Assembly: GCA_947172415.1 (NCBI GenBank)
Contig: OX359198.1
Span: forward strand, 775,401-839,400
DNA: 64,000 nt
Source of the DNA: Chondrosia reniformis
Lineage: Eukaryota > Porifera > Demospongiae > Chondrillida > Chondrillidae
Reading direction: 5' to 3'
In this document: positions 33,101 to 46,318 of the stretch, in pieces
Layout of the letters: every line of letters starts with the position of its first letter
Numbering within the stretch: position 1 is the stretch's first letter
Made by a program: the position numbers and the translations under genes
The notes under the pieces: model-generated
Databases searched by the model: none
Told to the model about the DNA's origin: nothing
What the model saw: only the letters and a program-made list of their open reading frames with translations

Positions 33101-33789
33101 GGGTAGATAAGGTTATTTGGGTATTATGGACAAAAGAATAAATACATAATAAAAGAACTTCATATACTTGTGGCAATTGATATATGTCACTACATGAGCA
33201 TGCAGAATATACATACTAATTCATCTTTTAAACGAGCATACAGAGCGTACCCGGCATTGCGCTCGGAAGAAATGCCATTTAAATTGCTCTTACAGTACAG
33301 TAGTTACTCGCAGATAGATTATTTATTTTCGGCCGAAAAGGTCATCTGCGGCCCATTTGTATAAGGCAAGTTTAGTGTTTGTATCTTGTAATAATATTTA
33401 GGTCGCTTTGAAAAGGCTTCCGCGAGGCCTTCGCCATATAGCTCATGTTATTCCCGCAAAAATTTGCAGTTGCAGCACGGCTCTTTAAAGAGCGAGAGAG
33501 ATGCGCCCCAAAAGTATGATACAATTACAAATAATTTTCTCTGTATAGAAAGCAGTCTCGCCGCATAGCCCCGCGTAATCAAACGTTGCACCTGTAGGCG
33601 GAGTTTGGAGCATGTAGCTCTTCAAGATTGCGGAGTGATAGGTAACAGATAGAGAGACGTTCACGTTTTATATTATTAAGGGAATAACACATAAGTAAAT
33701 GACTTTAATTATAATATAACATACCACAGTGTTCCTTTCACAAAATTGAAGAGACTGAGAAGAAGTAAAGTTGAAAGTATAGTCTTCAT
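30172..33789 (-). CDS. Wnt secreted signalling ligand
   Basis: A complete 349-aa Wnt in five exons, all phases consistent: 33725-33789, 32808-33043, 31868-32148, 31035-31300, 30172-30373. The signal peptide MKTILSTLLLLSLFNFVKG is encoded by exon 1. Family signatures: CQRQFSQRKWNCS in exon 2; FFWGGCGDNFEYGYRF in exon 3; CRCHGLSGSCSLKTCW at the start of exon 4, with the serine that Porcupine acylates; the Cys-rich C-terminal domain GRECQL ... CCNRGY ... CRCRYVHCCYVECDTC in exon 5. Length and cysteine layout are normal for Wnts. Placement in a bilaterian Wnt subfamily is not possible by eye, as is usual for sponge Wnts, so no symbol is given. A CpG-richer segment (about 33230-33620) in intron 1 is unlike the flanking AT-rich DNA. 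Confidence 0.97.
30890..30990 (+). mobile_element. Fold-back family copy
   Basis: TGCTGATGAAGACCTACAGG, TTGAAACGTTCAATCTAGC, CAATAAACTTATCTATCATA: core and 3' end of the family, in a Wnt intron. Confidence 0.65.
31633..31817. mobile_element. Tc1/mariner (pogo)-like MITE, Wnt intron
   Basis: TA-CAGTGGAA at 31633-31642 and TTCCACTG-TA at 31808-31817 are exact 8-bp inverted termini next to TA dinucleotides, as for TA-targeting pogo-type elements. The interior contains CACCTCTCTAG and GGTCACTTTAATCCAGTCCC and is non-coding. A related 3' end lies at about 4060-4139 and a related 5' end at about 51516. Confidence 0.6.
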
Positions 33790-35019
33790 GATGATATTTC
33801 AGTTGTACAAGACAATACAGTCAGATCGAGAATTCCTCCTTGAAAGTATATACAAATCTTAATTATATAGATTGATAGAGATCTTTCACTAGCTGTTATA
33901 TAGTTGACTAACAGAGTATGGAATAACAAAAATGTAGGAAATCCTGTTTTATACATCTGTCACTTTACAATATTAAGACATGTGTTGTTAACACAGTGTT
34001 TTAAATAAAGAAGGAATCCAGGATGTTTAACTGTCACGAGCTGGTTAACACTAGTGCTTGCTCAAGCCCTTTAGTATTGACACGTTAGCTTTTGATTGAG
34101 ACATAAAGGCAACACAAGAATTCTCTAAATTATCAAAATTTATAAAATTTGAGAGTGATAATATTAACTTGTACCTTACTTTAAATTTTTAAGAAGACTA
34201 GCTTGATCAGTGTTTGTATAAATTGACTACAGTGTCAACATCATATAAACCTATATAATTGCATTATGGTCATATACGGTATACTACATACTTATACATG
34301 TAGACATTAGCATCACAGAAGACATTGATGTTATATATGGTCTTCATGCATGGTGTATATATTATCTTATTTAAACATTCAACTAAATTATATAATAAAT
34401 GTAATTAAGTGTCTGCATTAAGTCATTAAACCTGCGGTAGATTTGCTGTCATACCTTTTATGTTTCATTAAGTAATAGCCCCAATGTCTCAATGTGTTAC
34501 AGGATAGCATGCAGTATGAGCTATATATGTGAGACTCATATAGGCCAAATTGTCAAACATGTATATAATACATCTGTATATGGAAATACAGTATTGTACA
34601 GATGCTGGATAAATATATGTATTGAACATTTCATACATAGCTTTAGTCTCCTTAAGACTGGCTCTAGCTATACATGATGTTAAAGTCCCTATTTTGTATT
34701 AAAATATGTATGGCAAGGTAGAAGTAACTTTTTTTTACAATTAACACTTAAATATTATATGCTTAAGATCAATTCCAACTTTACACGTTATGTGAACTAA
34801 CAGGCTTCCAGAGGATAACAGGTTTTCAAGAAAAGGATTCCTCAACTGATATGTTATACGCCTTCTCATGTTTTGACCATGAAGAGCCATATACAAGTGT
34901 TTTGAATAACAAACCTGTTCTATGGCTTTATGGAGCATGCTCCAGGTTGCTAATCCCCAAGTCTTGGTTGAAACCACAACCACAGACAAGTAAATGTGTT
35001 CCATGTAACAATGAAGACA

Positions 35020-35135
35020 TGGCCCAGTGGAGCAGAACAATAAAGAGAAGATTCTTTGTATCCTAAACCGAAGCTCTCATTAGATTTAGTTCCCTATAGG
35101 ACTTTTACTGTATATTAGACATAGTATGTAGGGAA
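35020..35135 (+). mobile_element. Dispersed repeat family 1 fragment
   Basis: GGCCCAGTGGAGCAGAAC, TTTGTATCCTAAACCGAAGC, TTTAGTTCCCTATAGGAC, TAGTATGTAGGGAAATGG. Confidence 0.6.
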
Positions 35136-36124
35136 ATGGTGATACTCATATATATATATTGTATATACTCATATATATTGTATATACTCATATATACGTA
35201 TTGTATATACTCATATATATTCATATGTGTATATACAAAGTGTGTTAAAGGACTGTTAAGATCGGATTGAAAGCAATACAGAGCAGTATATATAGGGAGA
35301 CACACATATTAAGAAATCTAAAACCTAATGTGTCTAATGATTTAAGTCGCTGATATATATGCTATCTATAGTATTAAAAAGTTACATATCTGATATAGGT
35401 AAGTGTCTATTATTAAGAGACTGAAGTAGTCTCCTATTAATAGTAACTAAGTATAAGGCTGGTAAATCCAATTAGGATGGACAAAGAAGGAATGAATAAC
35501 ACAATAATACCATATTAACTTATTCATTAGGTATATCAAATTAGCCAATCAGATTGATTTACCAGAAGCCATTTATAGTGATACACGCAGATCATAATAA
35601 ATGAATAATCTAATACATCATTTTATGTTACATCTTCTTCTCTCTTGGGCCATGTTAATCATGCATTGGAGAAAGATGAAAAGTCAAGATCACTACTTTG
35701 GAAGGAGAGAGAAGTATAACATAGTCAAGAGTTTATAGAATGTACTTAGAGTTACCATACAAGTTGAGGGGAAAACATATGTACACCCATCGAATCGAAC
35801 AAGAAATTCTTTGACTAGTGTGAACAAATTTTAAATGTTTATTCTCTGTTTCCTACATCTGGTGTGATTATAAGGTATCTCTATACCACAATCCCAATCA
35901 CATTGGCTACAATACAACCAAATCTTATCTGTCACCAGAAGTAATAAGGCTGCCTCATTGTATAGACTGGCTATCAAACAGGGACAGTTGCACACTGATA
36001 CACATCCACCCTCTCCTCACTAACACTGTCACTCACACTTTAGATCTGGTACTATCAGGACATTAATCAACTCAAAATTTTAAAGTGATAAACTTGGAAT
36101 GTACACAATAGATGACTGACAAGG

Positions 36125-36350
36125 ATTCACAGAAGATCAAGATAAAGAAAAAGACAAAGACTCCCAGGATCACTGATGAAGGGTGGAATTCCCAGAAACG
36201 GCTGTCTGACCCAGTGGAGAAGAAGATGAAAGAAGGAAGAAAAGACTCCTGTATCTTCATCCAAAGCTCTCTTCAGGTTTAGTTTCCCTATAGGCTCTTT
36301 TACAGAATAGACATATAGCATGTAGGAAAATGGTATCTTAGATTTTTCAT
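36125..36350 (+). mobile_element. Dispersed repeat family 1, reference-quality copy
   Basis: The most complete + strand copy. In order: AAGGATTCACAGAAGATC, CCAGGATCACTGATGAAGGG, GGAATTCCCAGAAACGGCTG, GACCCAGTGGAGAAGAAG, CTCCTGTATCTTCATCCAAAG, GGTTTAGTTTCCCTATAGG, CATGTAGGAAAATGGTATC, TTAGATTTTTCATA. It closely mirrors the inverted copy at 39825-40075. No coding capacity, no clear terminal inverted repeats and no tRNA-like head, so its class is unknown. Confidence 0.8.
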
Positions 36351-36794
36351 ATAGATGGATAGGTAGAGAGATACGGTGGTGTAGACATGGTTTGGAAGTG
36401 GGGGACTATTAATTTAATTCATATGTTTGTTTTACTTCAAACATGTATATTATCTAAGCCTCCCCAAGTCATTAACTGTCTACAACCCTTGAGTGGACTA
36501 CAGTGTATAAATGGGATATAGTACTAGTACATATACTGTAAGTATATGTACAATATAAATGTACATGTTGTAAGCATTCCAATAACATTTTACACCTCAC
36601 TCCTACTCTCGCTGGTAACCATGGGATACGCCCCAAATGACTGGAACACTGTTTACATTGTTACTACTACTAAGGAAAATACATGCCTAGTTTATACAGA
36701 CCAGACAAACTGGTGCAGTAATATGGCATACATAGTTCAGATTTGACAGACAATCCTTAGGGAACCATCAGAGATCTATAGCATATATATGAGT

Positions 36795-36922
36795 TTCGTT
36801 CATTATGAAAGGACAGACTCTGTAATCCTATTCCTCATTACTGCTGATGAAGACCTATGGGTCAAAACGTTCAATCTAGCTCAATTTTGTTGCCAATAGC
36901 TCCAATAAACTTATCTTTCATA
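36795..36922 (+). mobile_element. Fold-back family copy
   Basis: TTATGAAAGGACAG at the left and TTATCTTTCATA at the right are short inverted ends. TGCTGATGAAGACCTATGGG, TCAAAACGTTCAATCTAGC and CAATAAACTTATC lie between. Confidence 0.7.
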
Positions 36923-37778
36923 GCATATGTATGTACGTAAGTCAGACTTGACAGACAATCCTTAGGGAGATAGTCTTTCAAATATATAGGATGCATGCTT
37001 GATTACATTGTACTAGGGTATTCTTTATTCTTTTCTCTCTTACCTCCATTAAACCACATTACATGAAATATTATACATATACGTAAGTATGATACATGTG
37101 CTGTGTCATGTTTGTTAATATGATATCCCAGATGGCATAATCTACAGACTGTATCAACTAATACTAAGTACTGGGTTTCCTAAATACACACTGCTAGAAA
37201 TCACCTCATCCTACTTTATATGGCTACCAATTCTATTGGCTAATCACATTATATGGTAAGAAACTATATAAGAGCTCCGTATAGTATAGGTGTAATTAAT
37301 ACAGTATAGTATCGAGTACACAGTAAGGAGTTGGGATATTTAGGGTTCCCAGGTGGTTTTATAGGTTTTCAAATTTAGTTCTAATTGTAACACCATTAGG
37401 AGCCACAACTGATTACAAAGTAGTAAAGAAGTCACAGTAGTAGAAGAAGTAGAAGAAGAAGAAGAAGAAGAGTAGTGGCTCTAAAGAGAAAATAAAGATT
37501 TAAAGGAGAACACTATTTACCAAAGAGTTTTATATAGCTCTGACAGAATTGGATATTTCAGTAACATATAGAATACAAAGGCCCTTGATAATTGAACAGA
37601 CCAAAATAGGAACACTCCAGTGTCAATTGTTAACTCTAGATACCAAAATTCTCCCAATCCCTACACACTAGAAGATTCTGAACCTTAAAACTCATCCACA
37701 AGCGATTTATCACTTGATAAGTTAACTGGAAGAGTGGGAATCAGATTTCTCTGATGAAAAAGGCAGTCAAGCATCACT

Positions 37779-38339
37779 ATGGCAACACAACTTTTATATC
37801 AGCACACCTTTAGGGCTCAGGATCAGTGTCCACTTACTATGCTAGATGAAGTTCAAATGGAACTTGGAAGCTGTGGCAAGAATAGTTGGAATGGATACAG
37901 CAATGCCACACGTGAGCAAACTAGTAGAAAGACTTCTACAACAACTAAAGCCTCCACAATTGCCAGAGACAAAGTTTCAATAAGGCCTGTTTCTATGTAT
38001 GAAGAACGAGATATTGTACGATCCCTCAGCGACACTCAGCTACTAAGCTGCAATAAGAAAACTGATCAACAGCAGGGGATGGCTGTACTTCCTTCTCCCG
38101 GTGTAGTTGGAAAAAGACCGAGCCTGTTGCAAAAACTGACATCTAGTCGTCGCAGGTCACATAAAACCAGTAATGTCTTAAAAATGCGAGCTCTTAAGCC
38201 GGGTATACGCAAACGCTTTACACTAAATACAAAATGGTCAGAAAGCCAAGAAGATCTATGCAATGAGACAAGAGATAGTGAACAAAGTACTGAATCTGAA
38301 CCTACCATTGCTGACATTGACATTGAAGTGACAAAATAA
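37779..38339 (+). CDS. Orphan 186-aa basic, Ser/Thr-rich protein
   Basis: An intronless ATG-to-TAA frame whose composition looks coding and which contains no repeat. I do not recognise it. The N-terminus MATQLLYQHTFRAQDQ precedes a Ser/Thr-rich stretch (residues 45-65), SIRPVSMYEERDIVRSLSD, a strongly basic segment around SSRRRSHKTSNVLKMRALKPGIRKRF and an acidic tail ending IADIDIEVTK. It has no signal peptide, membrane span or zinc ligands. Short RRRS and KRPS sites could be phosphorylated by basophilic kinases (inference). It could be a complete gene or the last exon of a longer one, since a TATATAAG box and an unassigned 450-bp leader lie upstream. It converges on KATNAL2. Confidence 0.5.
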   Translation: MATQLLYQHTFRAQDQCPLTMLDEVQMELGSCGKNSWNGYSNATREQTSRKTSTTTKASTIARDKVSIRPVSMYEERDIVRSLSDTQLLSCNKKTDQQQGMAVLPSPGVVGKRPSLLQKLTSSRRRSHKTSNVLKMRALKPGIRKRFTLNTKWSESQEDLCNETRDSEQSTESEPTIADIDIEVTK

Positions 38340-38578
38340 TATTTTCAAAATATTCTATTTCCCCATTTTTTTAACTGAAGGTCATTCCCAAGAAAGTAAA
38401 TTTATGTTATATTTTCCTTTTGGCTGTGCTAAGTATAGTTATGTTATTTATATAAAGTGTTGTCAGCAACCTTACAAATGACAGCTTTCCTACTTTTCAT
38501 TTCCCTAACAATTGTAATGAATTTCCATTTCAATGAATTTACAATGTTTGTTACACAAGGATTATAATTTATGAGGAT

Positions 38579-43845
<5,267 letters not shown>

Positions 43846-43992
43846 TTTGCGGAGTATATTGCGCAATACCTAATCAATCACCGAAGCAATGCAAATAATA
43901 ATTAAAATCAAACAATCACTTTCAGCATAAAATATTGAGTTACATAAAAGTCGGAATAATATAAAAACAAAATTGACTGCATAACTAAAAAG

Positions 43993-45519
43993 CTAGTCTT
44001 TTCTTTCTTCCTCGATATTCAATGATGGGTTATCCAGTGATAACTCATTAGCAGATGACATGTCAGTTACTCGTTGAAAAGGCTCTTCGGTATGTTCATC
44101 ACTTTCCATAATTGTGGTAATGGATTTGAATTCATAATCCAAATTGTCTTCACTGTCCAAATTGATAATTGGTCTCGTCTCTGCTACATTAGCGACGCTG
44201 GGCTCACTACCGTTAGTTGGCTTATCGGATTGTGGTTCGGAGATAGTGGAGCCACGATTGTGGTCATATTCTATATGCTTCAACATGTCACCATAGACAA
44301 AGAAACCTTTGAAGCAAGTCTGACATCTGAATGGTCTGCAGATTAGTCGCTTGTTCTGCTTGGTCAGCAAGTGAGCCCTAAAGGCCTCGACTTTCTCAAA
44401 CGTCTCACTACAAGTTGGGCAGGTGTAAGGACTTGAACCGTTGTGCAACATCTTGCAGTGAACATTGTATGGTTCACGCTCTGTGAAGCTCACTTTGCAG
44501 GTATAACAGAAGGAGAGGTGTGAATCCACGTAATGATCAATCAAGTTCTCCCAACTGGATCCAAGATAGGGGCAGCTCTCCTTCAGACATGGCCACTGCT
44601 TTCGGTGACTGACTCCGGGGCAGTTGCGTGATTTGTGCATGACTAGGGCCGTCTGGCCCATGAGTACTAGACCGCAGGAAGAGCATATTGAGTGTGATCG
44701 TACGTGGTCCTTTAGTCTGTCAATCTTTACAAAGAAACGCTTGCATCCTTCTGCCAAACAGCTCAATATGACTCCCTCTGGATGTAGCCTTCTCAAGTGG
44801 TCCAAGACAACATCACGCTTGGCAAGTTCACGAAAGCAGTAGGGACAATCCACCTTCGGTCTCTTTGGGTCATGTATGACAAGATGTCTTTTAAGAGAAG
44901 CAGTATATCCAAATTCCTTTCTGCATATTTCACAGACGCGCTCGCCTTCCTTAACGTTACTAATGATACTTCGAACCTCTTCACTTGAGAGGGATTTCTC
45001 CGTGTCTCCCGCCTCAGAAGTGTTTACCGCGGGGGAGAAGGAGATACTGAGCGCGCCAGATTCCTTTGGCGTACTAGACAGTGGTATGGGACTAAAGGAG
45101 ACTAGAGAACTGCCCTTGTAGGAGGAGCCTTGTGAATGCCTAGACCCTCCAACATCTGGTGTTACTTTATTAAGAATTTTCTGTTTTCCCTTATATTGAG
45201 AAGGTGAAACGTTGCTCATCTTCGTTGCTGGAGAATCCAAAGTACTCGCTTGCGACTTTCGTTTGACAGGTGTAACATCACCGCCACATCTCAGCTTACT
45301 CTCCGATACGATGAAATGTCTCATAAGCTGTTGAACTTCATCCTTCATTCGACTGATAATACCTTGCGCACGGGTCGTCAACTCCAATTTGTGTTGGTTG
45401 GAAACGTCCACGCCAGATTCTAAAAGAGCTTCTGTTTGGTAAATGTATGACATTAAAGTCGAAACATAACTTTGAGCGTTGACAAAGGCCTCGAGTGCTT
45501 TTGAAGTACCTTCAGCCAT
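43993..45519 (-). CDS. C2H2 zinc-finger protein, 508 aa
   Basis: Intronless coding frame. The start is ATG 45517-45519 (MAEGTSKALEAFV); the frame upstream contains only GTG, and CTAG just before the ATG could be the acceptor of a short 5'UTR intron. Residues 1-75 form an alpha-helical, coiled-coil-like region, followed by a Ser/Lys-rich linker. From about residue 195 come eight Cys2His2-like fingers: CEICRKEFGYTASLKRHLVIH; CPYCFRELAKRDVVLDHLRR; CLAEGCKRFFVKIDRLKDHV; a degenerate CSSCGLVLMGQTALVMHKSR; CLKESCPYLGSSWENLIDHY; CYTCKVSFTEREPYNVHC; CPTCSETFEKVEAFRAH with an incomplete His pair; CQTCFKGFFVYGDMLKHIEY. Linkers are irregular, not TGEKP, so it is not a KRAB/Krueppel-type array. Likely a nuclear DNA- or RNA-binding protein; no orthologue recognised. 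The acidic C-terminus is unstructured-looking. Confidence 0.75.
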   Translation of the reverse strand: MAEGTSKALEAFVNAQSYVSTLMSYIYQTEALLESGVDVSNQHKLELTTRAQGIISRMKDEVQQLMRHFIVSESKLRCGGDVTPVKRKSQASTLDSPATKMSNVSPSQYKGKQKILNKVTPDVGGSRHSQGSSYKGSSLVSFSPIPLSSTPKESGALSISFSPAVNTSEAGDTEKSLSSEEVRSIISNVKEGERVCEICRKEFGYTASLKRHLVIHDPKRPKVDCPYCFRELAKRDVVLDHLRRLHPEGVILSCLAEGCKRFFVKIDRLKDHVRSHSICSSCGLVLMGQTALVMHKSRNCPGVSHRKQWPCLKESCPYLGSSWENLIDHYVDSHLSFCYTCKVSFTEREPYNVHCKMLHNGSSPYTCPTCSETFEKVEAFRAHLLTKQNKRLICRPFRCQTCFKGFFVYGDMLKHIEYDHNRGSTISEPQSDKPTNGSEPSVANVAETRPIINLDSEDNLDYEFKSITTIMESDEHTEEPFQRVTDMSSANELSLDNPSLNIEEERKD

Positions 45520-45823
45520 ACTAGCCAGGGCAAGGTGCCAGAATATGTACCACAGAGGTGACACGAGGTACACGACTCACCCCAAAGCTCCGTAATCTCA
45601 CCAGAAGTCGGCAAACCACACATCCGACCGACGTCACGCACCCCAATTTACAGGCTAGACACCTGAGTCGGAAGTCAACCATTTTGGCGCAGCGAAAAAA
45701 AGAAAAGTGGAATGTAATACATAAAAATGGACGCCTCGTAGAAAATAAATGTGCACTTGTATACGAACTTACTCACAACAATTAAATTATTCAATTAAAC
45801 TGAAAGCCGTAAAAGTTAAAAGT

Positions 45824-46180
45824 TTAGTCCTTAAATAAGGATTCTAATTCCTTCAGTTTCTCCATTAAGCTGTCATTGGAAGTTGTTAATTTATCGCCGT
45901 CCGTTACTTCACCATTTTCTTTAGATTTTTCCTGATTTTCGAGGATCTGTCTTCTGGTCGATATACCCACTTCTAAATGAATAACAGACTGAAGGAGAGC
46001 GACACAAGAGGACTGTAGAGTAACAAAGTCCTCCTTTGCCTTTTGAATTGCCGAACCCTCGTCTCGGTGAACTTCAAGACTAAAATTTGAATACTTTTCG
46101 AGAAGTTCCTTATTTAAATCTTCAATCTCTCCTTTCGCCTTGGCAACCCTCTCCAAAACATCCCTATCCAGTTGCTCCAT
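45824..46180 (-). CDS. Small coiled-coil protein, 118 aa
   Basis: An intronless frame starting at ATG 46178-46180 (MEQLDRDVLERVAK) and ending ELESLFKD. Nearly the whole length is predicted helical by eye, with heptads of L/V/I in residues 1-75, an acidic Asn/Ser-rich break (EVTDGDKLTTSND) and a short final helix. No signal peptide or membrane span. The size and layout resemble small adaptor-complex or kinetochore/BLOC-type subunits, but I recognise no family. It shares a 138-bp divergent promoter with WDR82, which supports a housekeeping role (inference). Confidence 0.65.
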   Translation of the reverse strand: MEQLDRDVLERVAKAKGEIEDLNKELLEKYSNFSLEVHRDEGSAIQKAKEDFVTLQSSCVALLQSVIHLEVGISTRRQILENQEKSKENGEVTDGDKLTTSNDSLMEKLKELESLFKD

Positions 46181-46318
46181 AAAATAGAACCAGATATCAA
46201 ACCCGAGGTCAAAGAAACGAATATGGTCTGGATCTGTTAACAGGATAACGCAAACATAGTGTGGTCTGTTGTAGTTCTTAATGCGTTTCAGTTAAGTCGC
46301 TCATATTGTATTTTCAGC
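46181..46318. promoter_or_regulatory. Divergent promoter between small coiled-coil gene and WDR82
   Basis: 138 bp between opposed start codons, without TATA box or repeat. It must hold both core promoters unless unseen 5' exons exist. Confidence 0.5.

Larger units (their letters stand above)
33790..37778. other. Repeat-rich intergenic region upstream of Wnt
   Basis: About 4 kb without a supported gene. It carries the Wnt promoter side, family 1 copies at 35020-35135 and 36125-36350, a fold-back family copy at about 36795-36922, TATATACTCATATATAT microsatellite (35145-35235), and a TATATAAGAG box at about 37267 that could serve the ORF at 37779. A GAAGAAGAAGAAG run sits at about 37450. Confidence 0.6.

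Noticed and set aside
33400-33500. Possible tRNA or small RNA gene in Wnt intron 1
   Set aside because: GC-rich and hairpin-forming, but no A/B box or cloverleaf could be drawn.
35985-36066. Scrap resembling the end of a LINE endonuclease (THTLDLVLSG)
   Set aside because: Only about 25 codons, with no flanking LINE similarity; suggestive but too short to call.
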